A stretch of 64,000 nucleotides of DNA from Psoroptes ovis (taxonomy: Eukaryota > Arthropoda > Arachnida > Sarcoptiformes > Psoroptidae), in the NCBI GenBank assembly GCA_002943765.1, contig PQWQ01000018.1, positions 388,501-452,500 on the forward strand, read 5' to 3'. The notes under the pieces were generated by a model. That model worked only from the letters and a program-made list of their open reading frames with translations, did not search any database and had not been told where the DNA came from. This document shows, piece by piece, positions 41,009-55,300 of this stretch. Positions within the stretch are counted from its first letter, which is position 1. Every line of letters starts with the position of its first letter. The translations under genes were made by a program, and so were the position numbers.

Positions 41009-41049
41009 GGATACACCAACACACACATGTGTTTATTGAGTTGGTATCC
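41009..41049. repeat. Small perfect-ended hairpin
   Basis: GGATACACCAAC is followed by ACACACATGTGT and then GTTGGTATCC. The outer arms pair with one extra base and the inner ACACATGTGT is itself palindromic. Confidence 0.5.
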
Positions 41050-43345
41050 GGAAAAAGTTTGAAACAATTCAAATTTTTCTCGATAATCAATTAATACAAA
41101 TTGATTATTTCAAATTATTTCAAAATTTCAAAATACAAACGATTCATCTCTAGTGTACACAGCCATCAAATATTCAAATATTTAAACTATGATATTGCTT
41201 TGTGGCGTTAAACAAGGTATGAAAATATAATTCAAGCAATGAAATTTTTTGTGCAATAAAAAATAATAAAAATGAATAAAATAAATTTATGGGGTTTATA
41301 AAACTTAAAAATGTAGAAAAATTCATAATTTCATAGATTCATAAATATAAAAAAAATTTGAAAAAATTAAAAATAAACCCATCGTTATTAATAAACAAAA
41401 ATGATCGTATTTTTAATAATTATTATTTCATATTTGATTCAATTTTAAAAATTTTTTTAAAAATTGAAAAAAATAAATCATAAATAATCATTTATTTTGT
41501 AGAAATACAATCTGTGAATCTGTGAATCTGTGTGAATCTATGTGAATGATTCATTTCGAAATCATAGAAATTCAAATTCAAATTTTTAAAAACTTTTTGT
41601 TAAATGAAATTCATTGAACTTAAAATATATCTAAGACATACAAATATAAGCTTCACTTACCTTAGTTCATTTTTTGATCATTTCAAATTCAATAATGCAA
41701 ATCAATTTTGTTTGTTTGTTTATTTTTCTCAATGATAATTCACCAGGAAGATTTTTGAGTAAGTTTAAAAGGTTTTTAAATTCAACGAATTTAATCAAAT
41801 GTGGTTTATGTGTGTGTGTTTTTAATCAAATGTATGAACCAAAGGTGTTATTATGATTATTTGTTGTTTTTGTCAGGTGTTTTGTAAATATTATTTGATT
41901 AAATGTGTCTTGAATAGTTGAATATGTTTTGAAAATGTGAATTTGATACATTTATTTATTCTTATTGATGTATCATTGTTATGTGTCAATGAATGAAGGA
42001 AAAAAAGGGTGATGAGGTAAGGTGAGGGGGTAGATGAAGGAGAAAATGAATAGAGAAATTAATGATAATGATTGATTGATTAATTACAAGCGAACGGTGA
42101 TTAACAGAGATATTATTATCGTTTTTGATCTTAAATTGATTAAGTTATGATTAAGTGAATCTGTTTATTGTCTTAGGGTCTTGATGTTTGGATGTCTTGA
42201 TGTATCAATGTCTTCGTGTGTTTTAAGACAATGTTTGAATGTCTTTGTGTAAGTGTTTGTGTATGTTGTAATATGTGTGTGTGTACGGATGAATGGAAAA
42301 GATTTGAATGGAAAAACAAATTACAAATCACTGAAAGTAAATCGAATATTCATGAATCGAAATTAAAATCAGAATCTGGAAGAAGAATATTCTTTATTTG
42401 AAAATGAATTCAAAATTAGACAAAGAATAAATTTATTTCTATTTTTCAATTCTTATTCTGGTTGTTGTTCAATCTCGATATGATAAAGTGATAATGATTT
42501 ACAGAATTCATTTTCATTTTTTTTTACATTTAAATAATAAACATCAACATTTACAGAAACGATGAACAAATAAAAAGCAAATAAATAAAATAAACACGGA
42601 ATTCTTTTCGAAAAAAGAGAATGTTGATGGAAATGTTATGAAAAAAAATGTATGGTGTAAAAAATGGTGAATGGACACGACCCGTTACATTATTCGGTAT
42701 TTTATTTTCAATTTTTTTTATTTTGACTCAATGATGACATAGGGTCTATTCATTATTTTCACTGTTTGTTGTTGTTGATGATGATGCGTTTGAACAAAAA
42801 AAAAAAATGTGTCCTGACTTTGTTTATATCATAGTTTTTGACTCAAATTTCAATTACAGAACCCTCATCGTACATAGATTCAAAGATACTTTTCATTCAA
42901 AGCAATAATAATGGTAGTGGTATTTCCTATGGATTCTGCGATTCTAAAAATTCAAAGGTTCCAGAATCCAAAACAAAATTCCAAACATTCATAGGCCATC
43001 AAACGGAGCAGTGGAACTGTATGTACTGTTCTGTGAATTCAAAACACAAAAAATGATTCCCGAAATGGAAAAAAAATCTGGTCCGAAAAGTTCCAGCAGC
43101 ACAATTAATGAACCGATTTTGGTATACCCAAAAATGGAAAAATTACAGAAATTCAAAATTACATGGAACACATATATAGCAGTCCGCTTAGGATCGGTTG
43201 GGGTGCCCAGTGAACGCGTACGCGTGTCACATTGTTTACCAAGTTTAGTAATGCTTCTAAGCGTACATCAAATCGATTCGAAATGAATTGACACGCATGG
43301 ATTTTACTATTTTGACATGGATTTCGAGATACCCGAAAATATGTT

Positions 43346-43424
43346 GGGTGGTCCAAAAAAGTTTCGGTCGATTTTCCATGAATGTTTTCATTGATTCAAC
43401 ACGAACAAACTTAATGGACTAACT
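43346..43424. mobile_element. Short palindromic MITE-like element, copy 6
   Basis: The left end GGGTGGTCCAAAAAAGTTTC is followed by CGATTTTCCATGA, as in the best copies. The right end ACAAACTTAATGGACTAACT is a diverged reverse complement. Length is about 79 bp. Confidence 0.6.
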
Positions 43425-43752
43425 TGCCCAATAGTTCAAATATTCCATGTGCACTGATGTTTTAGTTGAAAAACATCAAAATTCTTTGATCAAGGGTCGT
43501 TTAGGGTTCAGGTTGTACAAAAAATAAATCCACGTACACAGAAATTTTACAAATTGACAAAAAATAAATTTTCTTATACGAACTTTATTCAATCAGAAGG
43601 TGTTCTAGGAGGTCTAAGATGAGATTGTTGGAAAATTTTCAAAAATTTTAATTGGACCGGGTGAAATTCATTAATAATGAGGGTTGGTGGTGTTTTGTAA
43701 CGGTGCTGTTTATAATGAAAAACATTGAAAACAATTTCAAGAAAATTAAATT

Positions 43753-43830
43753 GGGGTTGTCCGAAAAGTTCTTGTTCTAATTCAAAGCAAATTTGTATGA
43801 AAATTGGCACAATTTCTTTTCGAACAAATT
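43753..43830. mobile_element. Short palindromic MITE-like element, copy 7
   Basis: The left end GGGTTGTCCGAAAAGTTCTT pairs with the right end AATTTCTTTTCGAACAAA at the family spacing. A lone left arm (GGTCCGAAAAGTTCCAG, about 43079-43096) lies 0.65 kb upstream. Confidence 0.6.
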
Positions 43831-45082
43831 ACGAAAAAAAAACAGTTCAAATTCAAATTGTTATTGTATAAATCATTAACACATTTTTGAAAAATTCAAA
43901 AATTTCAAAACAAAATTTTTAACAATTTTAAACCGAAAATTCAAATAAATTTCAGTTTGATTTCATGTTTATACATGTTTGTACGTATGCTTTGCATTTA
44001 TGCTTCATACTCATTATTACACATACGATTTAATGAATGATCATTTTACCATCGACGAACAGTGAAAATAAATAAATATGATGATGGTGATGACGATGAT
44101 GATGATGATCATCATCATTTCAAATGATTTTCAATACATTTGCCAATACACGAGTAATATAATTCGTTCGTAAACATTTTACAAACATTTTTTCCACCGA
44201 AACAAATTTAAATTTGTGAAAATACTTTTCACTAAATTGTGGTATTGCGCGTCCACCCAATATCGTTGCAGCCAAACATTTTAATTAATTACACTGGCGA
44301 AAGCATCGGCAAAGGCAAAATAATAAGTAATACATATCCGTTCATATTTCGTTCATTCATCCATTTATCCATCGCAAAGATCGTAAACATCATACGATGT
44401 ATTTAAAAAAAAAAAAACTGTTAAATTTTGACAATTACACCAAAACATGAAATATGACTATAGGAACCTTCAAAAAGGGTGAAATGTTGATTGATTTGAC
44501 TCATATTTCTCCTCTGAAATCGAAACATTGTTTCGATTATTAAATTTCAATTTTTGATAATTTGATCATTAGACATTGAGCATTGATTAATTCCTTCCTC
44601 TGCTTTCCCCACCTCTCTCTGCCCCTCTTAATGTATGTCAGTAGTATTTTTCGTACGATTTACAATTAAATTGTTGATTGAATTTCATTTCTAGCGTTGA
44701 TTTCTTTGATTTTCCATTTTGTTTTGCATAATATTTCTTCAAATTCTTGTGATGATTAGATCAACGATTAACATTGGACGGACGTATGTTACTGAACGAA
44801 TAGCCTTGAATATTAAAAGTTCGACTTTTAGAACACATTTGCCATTTGAATGTATTTTGATTTTGGCTTTGTTATTTTGTGTTTATTCGATTTTTTGCCA
44901 TGTTAAAAGAAAGAGTGAATGTTCAAAATTTGTAATAAATTTTGGTTCTTGTGTACTAACCGTGACAGAAAACTCAAAGTAAACAAACCGATAGATGGCT
45001 GTACGGGTTTCATAAAAGTTTTTAATGAATTTTTTATGAATATTTTTTAAAGTTTAGTTTAATTTTGTTCGATAAGTTTTTT

Positions 45083-45206
45083 GTTATGTTAGGTTAGGTT
45101 AGGGTTAAGGTTAAGGTTAAGGTTAGGTTAGGTCAGGTCAGGTCAGGTTAGGTTAGGGTTAAGGTTAAGGTTATGGTAAGGGTTAGGGTTAGGTTAGGTT
45201 GGATTG
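45083..45206. repeat. Degenerate TTAGG/TTAGGG-like interstitial repeat
   Basis: Runs of GGTTA, GGTCA, GGTTAA and GGGTTA units related to (TTAGG)n, the usual arthropod telomere repeat. The variants are mixed rather than homogeneous, so this is not a functional telomere end. Confidence 0.75.
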
Positions 45207-45520
45207 GGTTATATTGGATTTGATTTTGTTATGTTAGATTAGGTTATATTGGATTTGATTTTGTTATGTTAGATTAGGTTATATTGGATTTGATTTTGTT
45301 ATGTTAGATTAGGTTATATTGGATTTGATTTTGTTATGTTAGATTAGGTTATATTGGATTTGATTTTGTTATGTTAGATTAGGTTATATTGGATTTGATT
45401 TTGTTATGTTAGATTAGGTTATATTGGATTTGATTTTGTTATGTTAGATTAGGTTATATTGGATTTGATTTTGTTATGTTAGATTAGGTTATGTTGGATT
45501 TGATTTTGTTATGTTGGTTA
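45207..45520. repeat. 35-bp minisatellite, about 9 copies
   Basis: Unit starts fall every 35 bases at 45228, 45263, 45298, 45333, 45368, 45403, 45438 and 45473, with partial units on both sides. Each unit contains TTAGATTAGGTTATATTGGA. Copies are nearly identical, with one TATATT-to-TATGTT change in the last full unit, so amplification was recent. The unit itself looks derived from the TTAGG-like tract beside it. Confidence 0.92.
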
Positions 45521-46268
45521 TATTTCTTCTTCCTAATCACATTTGAATTATGATTCAGCGTTGAAAGTGATAGTAATAATCATTTAATAATAATGATTAT
45601 AATAATTATTTTTATTTTTTACACGCCATCTATCGATTTTTCTATGTAAGTAAGAATAAAAAAAAATCTGTCACGGTTAGTACACAAGTACCCTTTGACT
45701 TCTTTTGATTTTGATTCAGGGTCCATATTGTATTGAAATAATGGAATTTTCTTTGTTTCAGAAATGATGGAAATGATTTTCATCATCTTCTTGTTCTTCC
45801 TATTACTCCTTGTTTTCTTTTCTTTTCATTCAAACAACGAAGAGAATAATAAACAAAATCTCTGGAGAAATATATGAATTTCTTGAAAATGAAACAAAAA
45901 GCAATTCATATGCAGAATTTACATTTAATTTCACGAAAAAAATTTGTTTTCCATGATATTTACAAGGATTCCTATTGGAAATTCTTACGAAATCCTGTGC
46001 TGTTTCGTCATTTTGTTTAATTCAAATCAAATTTTAATTTGATTTTTTTATTTCATAAAAAAATCGTTTTAATTCGGAATTTTTATGGCCATAATAACGA
46101 TGACTTAAGAGATTTGAATTTAAAAAACAAATTGATTCGTTTTCACACCAACCGATGGCGGCAGCGTCTCCAAGAGTTTGAATTGAAAATTCAAAATTTT
46201 CGGAAATTTGGAAAATTGATTTTCAATTTAAATTTGAATGAATTCAATTGTATTTTACATAATACTGG

Positions 46269-46274
46269 TTTTAT
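46269..46274 (-). terminator. Likely polyadenylation signal of the kainate receptor
   Basis: An AATAAA on the minus strand, about 35 nt after the receptor stop codon. It is the first such hexamer downstream and would give a very short 3' UTR. Confidence 0.4.
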
Positions 46275-46308
46275 TGATTGATTTAATTGAATCAAATTAA
46301 TCAAATAA

Positions 46309-49300
46309 TCACTGTAAAATTGATCTAAATCTTGGATTTGATTGTTGTTGCTTTTGTTGGTGTTGTTGTTCAAATTTAAGCTCGATTCGTTGTTGTTGTT
46401 GTTGTTGTTGTTGATGTTGATGAAGATTGCTATCATGTTCATCCATTTGTAATAATGATAATTTGTTTGTTGTCGATGTTGTTGTTGGTGATAATAATTC
46501 TGTCGAAATTGATTGCTGTTGTTTTAATGGCAGTCGTTTTATTAATTGATTAATAGCTAATGGAGCATTATTATTATTATTATTATACGACGAAACAGCA
46601 GCAGCAGCAGCTGTAGATAATGATGGTGATAATGGTGAAAAGCTATTATCATTATCATTATGGCTGTCATTATCATAATTATTCGAATATTGTGATACTG
46701 ATTGGTGTATTGTTTGAAAATCCGTCATATTATTATTTTCATTGGTAAACCCTGCTGCTGCTGCTGCTGCTGTTGTTGCAATCATTTTATTTGTATTTAA
46801 ATTCAAATTTAAATTAATTGCTTTAGCACCAATATAATTATGTGCCGCCACTGCTGTTGTTGTAGGCGATAATATGGTATTAAATGATTCAGTTGATGAT
46901 AATGAAAATGATCTTTGTGGTGATTGATTTAATTGTGTTGTTAATCCATGTCGACCATATCTTCGTGAGGGATTATCATATTTTTTTCGACCATCATCAT
47001 AACTATTACTTGGTTTTGTTTTACTATGACACATTACGGCAAATTTTAAATCTTTGGACAATTCTTCACATACAGTATCCTAATCGAAAGGAATAAAATA
47101 GATTACTGTGTATTTTATAAATTTAAAAAAATCGATTTAAACATACACAAGCTTTGTGTGGTTTTTTCGAATGAAACCAAAATTCACATAGCGCCAAACA
47201 AAATGCCAACGCTAAACCGCCGATCAATACAACAAATACACCGCCAACATTGTCCATTTTCAGTGCCGTAACTGATGATGATGATTTTTTAGCATCATCA
47301 ATACATTGTCCACCGCCTTTTTTCTGTTTCCACCATTTTTCTTTCAATTCCAATAAGCGACCTGATTCTTGTAGTTTTAATATTGCTTCTGATAATAAAT
47401 TACGATATTTGGATCCTAATTTTTGGTCAATAAAAAAAATGAAATAAAATGAAATCAATTTTAATTTAAATTTTAAATCTCTTCAAAGATAATAAATTCA
47501 TAATAATCGATTCTAAGATTTTAAAATTTTACTTACTTTTTCTCGTTGCAATACCATAGCCTTTCGTGTCCAAAAGACCGCCAATTTGTGTTAAATTACA
47601 ATTTCTTTCAATAATATATTCAATGCTAGCCGATTCCATTAGATATGCATAATTACCACGTTCAACACGTTTACGTCCATCTTCATTTTTGGCCATAAAT
47701 ACATGTGGACGTGATTTCATGAATTCATACATACGCTTAAATGTAGATAGATTTGATTCACGAAAAAATGCTTTAGTCGAACCACTATTCAAACATCCAT
47801 ATTCAATTGATGTTTGTTTAGATAAATCTTCAGCATCTTTAATCGGATAAATAACTTTTTCGACAGTCAAAAATGCAGCCAAATTAGCCGTATATGATGA
47901 TATCATGATTAATGTAAAAAAATACCACAAACCAGCGATAGTACGTGTGGACATTGCTCTATGTTTGAAATTGTAAAACAAATAAATGGTCATTATCCGA
48001 AAAATAAAAAAAAATCATAAATCATAATTAATTATTATGTACTTTGGCGCCAAATCTGATCCTTGTTGCATTAATGAACCGATGGTGAAAAAAAAGCTAT
48101 TCAATTGTGAAAAATTATTCTCCAAAACGCCATCATTTTGTCGACATGGATTAGGATTTTCCCATTCATATGGTGACATACGGCCAACAAAAAACAATAC
48201 AGTCGATACGCCAATATATGCGGCAAGTACATAACACCAAACAGTGCTTGATAATGGTGATAAAAATGAAAACAATGTGGTCACTTTTGTCGTTGGTTTT
48301 TTGAACAATATACTAATGCCAGTGTTCATGAATGGCTGTAATTAAAGATAAAAATCAATGATAAATCAAGACAATTCATCAAAGAGAAAAAACAAACAAA
48401 CAAACCAAAGTAAAATCGACAGCTTCAGCACGTTTCGATGTGATTGTTAAATCAACAACAGCAATATCGGCTTTTTTCTTGATAACTTCGCCTGAAATTA
48501 AAAAAAAAACATTTGGATCAGCTTATTGATTGACTGATTGATTAATTTTTAATTTTAATTTTAAAATGTAATCAGTTGATAAATTTAGTTTTAAAATATT
48601 CAAAATTTTATTTAAACTTTTAGTTTTATTTTTCCGTCATGAAAATTCCCGAAAAAAATGACAAATCTTTCTTTATTGAAAATACTCTATTTATTCAAAG
48701 TTTATTCTAGATAAACAAACAAACAAAATCAATCAATCGAATAATAAATAATTTAATAAAAGTTTAAATTTACTTTCCAAGTTTGCAAAAAGCAATTCAA
48801 TTTAAACTTTTGTTCCAAAGATAAAAATAAAAATATTGGAGCTGTCCGAAAAGTTCATTCGGATCAAATCAGTGGAAACACTATCGGAAAATCGGCATGA
48901 ACTTTTCGGACAGCCATCAATTTTATATCAAAAGTGCTGCAAATGTGTGTTGATTGAATTTGGAAAATTTGAAAAACAAAAACAACAACAAAAAAAAGAA
49001 GAAGACATTCAAGTGGACACTTGAATTAGGTGAAGTAAATAGTGATGAATGGATGAATGCAAAGGAAAAACAAAGGAAAAAAGCATTGTGAACAATTGAT
49101 AAACTTGCATTTGAATGCAAATAAATTAAATTTAGCAATTCTGAAAAATTCAGAATTCTGGGAATTTGGGAATATTTTTCCTGATTCGAAAAATGAATTC
49201 AAAGGTGTTTTCAATTGTTTTTTTCTTTTTGAATTGCTTTTGACGACAATAATTTATCGACACATATTTCAATAAATGTAAGATGGACAATTCAAACTTA

Positions 49301-52300
49301 CCGATAAGACCATTCCATTCACCATTTTCATTTGTACCATAAACACCATCATCAACTAGCTTGAATATATATTTAAAGCCTAATATTCTCGATAATTCTT
49401 CAACCAAATCAATAATATAACCTTCAAAACGTTCATTACCGATTTTTGTTTCCGATGATTCCGTATACATACAATATGGATCATTTAATATTGTTGTTAC
49501 ACGTAATGTTTTATTTTCTAATGTACCAATTTGAAATATTGATTGCCATTCATTATGAATTTTTAAACGTTTATATGTTAATTCATTTGGATTCCAAGTG
49601 CCAATCTATTTTTAATTGAAAAAAAAATAAACGAATAAATACGAAAAGCCAACAATGAAAATAATTAAACACAAGAAAAAATTGAATAAATTTGTGTCCA
49701 AATAAATGACCAATCAATGAATCAATGTTTGATCATTTTCAAGCGTTTGTGCATGTGTGTATCGACTTTAATTTTACTTGAATCGATTTAAAATCAATCG
49801 ATATATTCATTTATTATTATTTTTTTTTTTGGAAAATAAGTTGATGAATCGATAAATAAAAATAACATAAAATAACTAAAGACTAATGGAATGAATAGGG
49901 CGAAAAGCTAAAAATAAATAAAAATAAATCGATGATCATATCATTGATACAAACATACACACACACACACATATACAAAGATTTTATGCATAAAGAAAAG
50001 AGTAATAAGAATATTCTGAATAATAATCATACAAAGAATGTTCTATTCAATTATTGTCATTATTATTATTATTATTCGATTCGATTCAATTACATGTATT
50101 GACATGATATTTTTTTTTGTTCAATTTCTTATCTTTTAAGAAAACATTCAAAGTAATTCTTTTTTATTGAATGTAACACGATTCTTTAATGTTTTTTTTC
50201 TTATTTTTTTCTTAGTTTGTATCGATTATCATTGATATCAAACTATTTATTGTCTTGATTGTCATAGTGAAAAAAAAACCTCATCTTTTTAGTCTTTTTT
50301 TTAGATGTTTTACATGGAGTAATTCAATTGAATCAATGAATGAATGAATGAATGAACGAAGAAAAGAATTCAATTCTACATGGATTATATCATAGAAAAA
50401 TAAATAAATAAATGAATAGAAATAAAATAAAATCAAATAAAAAAATAATCATTAAATAATAAGCCATAGAATATACTAAAATACTAATAATATCAATACA
50501 AATATCAAATAATAATGATAATCTAAATTAATGTTTTAGTTTGTCGTCGGATGAATGACGAAAGAACAAGAGAGCATCCGAAAACATTGAATTTAATACA
50601 ATCAATATCATTAACATTGAATTTTTTGTTCGAGAGAAAAAGATCGAGAAATGAAACATTTGAAGACTAATCGGAAAGACAAACATGGACGTGTGTGCGT
50701 GTCGGTGGGGGCCAAATGCAAAAGAAAGCATTCGCCAAAGCAAAAGCAATGAAATAATCAATTGAAAATTACGAAATATCATCGAGAAAAAATCGAGTAA
50801 ATAAATAAGTGGGTAAATAAATACTATGATCAATGAATGAGAGAGAATCAGAAAATAAAATAAAAAAAGAATATAAAAAAAAATCGAAATTAAAACACAT
50901 CAAAAAAGATCTCAAGAGAACTTGAGAATTATTACGAAATGAATTAATGAAAAATGAAGCCATCAAAATGATCAAATAAATATATGAAAAATGTGAATGT
51001 ATTATGATGATGATGATGATGATGAATTAATGAATCAATGAATTAACGAATGAATGAATGAATGTACCAACAACAAGAGATGTGAATGTATTCACTGTTC
51101 AACATTGAATTAAATAAGCTGATTTAATTTGTGATCATCATCATGATCATGATCATCGTTTGATGATCAGAATTTGATATCAGATAAAGAAAAATATTCG
51201 AGCAAAGAATCGACTGAAACCAGAGAGACATTTCCGAAAAAAAATGAAAAAATAAAATCACAAGAATTTGATCCAGAATCATAATATTAATAATTCTATG
51301 AGAAGAAGAAGAAGAAGAAGATTAATACTCAAATTTTTATCCACAAAAATTGTGAGTAAAATACAGAATTATTTTTTTTTGGAATCGAAATACAGAATTT
51401 CGGAATTTCAATTTTCAACCCAAAAAAAAAACAATGAATATAATATTATGATAATAATACATTGTTTCGGGTTTTATACATGCTTCATGTTTTTTAATAA
51501 TAATAATATTGTTGTTGTTGTTGTTGTTTTGGTTGACATTTTAATGAGATTTTTCGGGTGATAATTTCAAGCCAACGAATTCTCAGTGATAATTCCATTG
51601 AAATTCTCAGTGATGTTTTCAATGGATTCAATGGAATTCAGTGTATTTTCAGTCATATTTTCAATGATATTTTCACTGATATTTTGGTTAATATTACAGC
51701 TTTCATTTCAATTTGATTACGTTTGTTTCATTTTCACGTTTTTGAATTATTATTATTTTTTTTTTTTTTTGGGTAAATAATTCATAATCATGGGTTTTTC
51801 ATTTTCATTTTATTTCAATTCGAATAATTATTTTTTTTCTTCCACATTCGTTAATTCATTCATGAAAATTTTTTTTCAAAAATTTCAAAGAAATGTTCCG
51901 ACGTCAATTTTTATGTCTAAATTTTCCTGAAAATTATTCCAAAATTTTCAAATTTTTGAATAATTCACACCTCGACAAAAAGAGATTTACAGTTTTTTTT
52001 AAACAAATAATGTCCATGTATTTGATTCAATGATTCTGAGTGAAATTCTGGTTCACAGAGAATATTCCGCTGGTCACATGGAATAATCTTCTGTTGGTTA
52101 TTGATGCAAAGAATATTCGCATTAGCTACTGCTGTTGCAAAGGATTTTACCATTCTCAAACAAATACACTTGAAATATTAAACTGTCAAATGCAGGACAA
52201 AAAAAAAATTTTTTTTTGAAACAAACAACCCGTGAACAAAGAATCTAAAAATAATCTAAAGTACTCGCTTATAATATTATCCGGCTGATATTATCTAATG

Positions 52301-55300
52301 TCAAAACGGGAAAAAAATTCGGAAATGCCTTCGGCTTTAGCTTGTTTTTCAATTCTTTTCATGGACCAAATTTTCCATATTGAACGGCTTATCAGTCAAA
52401 ATTTATATGGTCAATTATTTCATTTAATTGAAATTTTTTTTTTTAAATCAATTAATTTTTCCTAAAACACAATTTTTAAATCATTCAATTAACAAATTAA
52501 TTAATTTATGTTTCAATCTAATAATTTTAAAATCGATTCTCGTTTATGCAGCCTTCTCTCTCTCGATCTTTCTGGCCATTTTCTAGCCGTCTCTCTCATC
52601 TCTCCGTTGCTTTTTGAATCAAATTGGAATTAGCATCGCGACATTGAACGATATTTAAAAATAAATTAAATGAAATTTTGAAATTAAAATTAAAATTCTC
52701 AACAATCTCTGAATCACAGAGTTGGAAGTTCGAAAAATCGAGAAATTTTCAAATTTTCAAATTTGGAAGCTTGGAAATTTGAAAATTTAAAAATTTGTCC
52801 CAATTTCAAACGATTCAAATGGTTCAATTTCAACCAAAAATCTTTGGACAAATTTGTCAAAAGTTTACCCACACTTGGCAACCATTATTTGACCACCATT
52901 ATTTTTAAATCGTAATAATTTATTCTTTATGCCATTTAATCATAATATATTGCATGGATTAAATTGAATTGAAAAAAAAAATTTATATTTCAATAATCAT
53001 TTAAAATGGAAACAGCATCTATTTATAGGGATATAACTATAGCCAAACGACGATATTTAGGGTCCACATTTGAAACTTTTAAATCATAAAAAATAAAGGG
53101 TGAATTAATTTTTTTCATTTTTTTCGTTTCATAAATCGATTTTCAATTTCCAATTTCAACACAGTTTGTTAATGGCTTTCAGTTTTCTATGTCATTATAT
53201 TGGTCTTTTTTTTCATTTTTTTTCAAATAATCAAAAACAATTTTGGTATTTTTTTTGCGTTGAATTTGTACTGGAATCGTTTTTTGTTTGGAAAAATTAT
53301 GTAATTTTAGGGCTGTCCGAAAAGTTCGGGCCAATTTTCCGATCACTTTGGTATTGATTTCAATAGGTTTCAGTTTTAGGACAATCAAATGCATTGATTT
53401 TTGAAACATAATAAGTAAAAACAATCATTTTAGAAATGTGTGTGTATATGGGAACTTGTAATTCATTTTTTTTATAAAAGTTTGAAATTGAAATTTTCTT
53501 CAAAATTTTTCAAATCGTTTTCGATTCTTCGATTCTTGGAAAGAATCATGGTCTATTTATGAGAAAATTTCGGATTAGAATCGCGGAATCTCGTGGAATT
53601 CCGAATTTCGTAATGAAAAATATTCAAATAAATCAAATAGTCTTTGAATTCTCGGGTGAAAATTCTACATATCATTCGATACCCGAGGCAATTCTGCCGA
53701 AAAAGAATTCCTTTTTCTCTTTCATCATTATTCATCATTCAACTTTAATGACTTAAATCATTAAATGTATCAATAATAATAATCTATCACATATTTTGAA
53801 TAAACACTAATAAATACCACCACCGATGCTAATAATGACACAGTTAAACATTTGTGAATAAATAAACAAGAAAAAAAAGAATTAATCATCAAAAATCGCA
53901 GTGAAAATCCATAAATTTCGATTCATTAAAAGTTTTATTTTGAAAGAAAAATGTTTGAAAATATATTTCAAACATTTCAAAGTCTAAATCAATTCTTGGA
54001 ATATTCTTGCATGCCGCATATCGGTCCTTGGTCGAAGTCGAGTATAGTAATGGTGCAATGAAGCCAAACAAAGCTAACATCAATGGAAATCGATGGAAAT
54101 GAAACATAAATCATTCAGGATATTTTCTTAAATTATCAAAGAAATGATGTTTGCAAACATTTGCTCTTATTTTACCCCAAAAGAAAATTGATTAATTGTC
54201 ATTAGTTTTTATTTCGATGAAATTAAATTAAAAACTAAATCAAAACTAAGAACTTCGAAGAATTTAAGATGTATCAATGAGAGAGAACGCCGAAACAAAT
54301 CGAAATTGAAATGAATTTATGATGATTCAGTCGTTTTTTCTGCAAAATTTCAGTGTAAGAAAATGTGTTTCAATGTTCGAAAACTATGGGATATCAATTC
54401 GATCGACTATTTGAAAACATTACGGCATTAATTTTTCGGACAATCTTATACTAACAATGATCATTGATATCGAATTGATTTCAATTTGATTAATTGTTTA
54501 AAAATTTTGAATCAATGTTTTTGTTGTTGTTGTTGTTGTTAAAATTTCATAAATTCAAAAATGAATGATTTCTTTCAAATTCATTTAATGACCAATGAAT
54601 GAATGACTGCGATTGAATGTCAAAGAATCAAAGCCCTTGGACCATTGAATCGAATTTTCATCTATGATTTGTGGACCATGGAGAATTCGGTCCCCGAATT
54701 CGGACCAAATAAAGACCGAATGGCCACTGTTGTTGCTGCTGCTGCAGTTATTGATGCTTGATTTAATTCTTTGTAATTTGTGATTTATCTCTTTCTCTTT
54801 CTTTGTCTCTCTTTCGGCCATTTTTTCAAAAGAAAAAATAATGAATGAAAAATAATGAAATCAAATGGCAATCTTCGAAATTGAATTTGCTTTCATTTCA
54901 TTTTTTTTTCATTATTTTCTTTCAAATATAACTTTTCAAAGTATTAGGTTGTCCGGAAAGTTATGGCCGATTTTCATGAGCAATGCTATTGATTAAGCGG
55001 AATGAACTTTTCGGACAGACTAATATAATACACACACAATGATAATCATTATACCGGAAACAAATTGAAGCTAATTTATGATTTTTTTCTTTGCTTTTTG
55101 CTTTTGATCTATGAACAAAATACATTTGGATACAATCAAATGTTTTCAATCATTGAGTCAATAAAATGAATCACTCAGTCATGATTGAAAGTATCAAGAT
55201 GGTAGGGCACAGCGATAGAGCCAGAGATAATGGAAAAATTGAAGTAAATCTTTGAAATGAAGCGAATCTATGTGTGGCATTGTCAAACATTAATAATGGA

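Larger units (their letters stand above)
44948..45688. mobile_element. 741-bp inverted-repeat element with internal tandem repeats
   Basis: A perfect 21-bp inverted repeat (left 44948-44968, right 45668-45688; core GTACTAACCGTGACAG) bounds the element. A second inverted block, CGATAGATGGC at 44989-44999, pairs with 45625-45635, so the arms extend imperfectly for 50-60 bp. Inside lie TTAGG-like repeats and a 35-bp minisatellite. It codes for nothing. This form fits a foldback or MITE-type non-autonomous transposon. No clear target duplication was seen. Confidence 0.65.
23588..46308. other. Large region without a complete gene
   Basis: About 22.7 kb between the hnRNP K 5' exon and the kainate receptor stop. 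It contains many ATT, CAT and AAAT microsatellites, poly(A) runs, the hairpin elements listed separately, the 741-bp inverted-repeat element, and a few isolated exon-like segments (30459-30537, 39791-39879, and an untranslated-looking minus donor AAG|GTAAGTG at 41655-41660). These suggest at least one minus-strand gene with tiny exons and long introns that I could not assemble. Confidence 0.5.

Noticed and set aside
44719..44982. 87-codon plus-strand frame ending at the left arm of the inverted-repeat element
   Set aside because: No motif. The frame runs into the terminal repeat and looks like chance.
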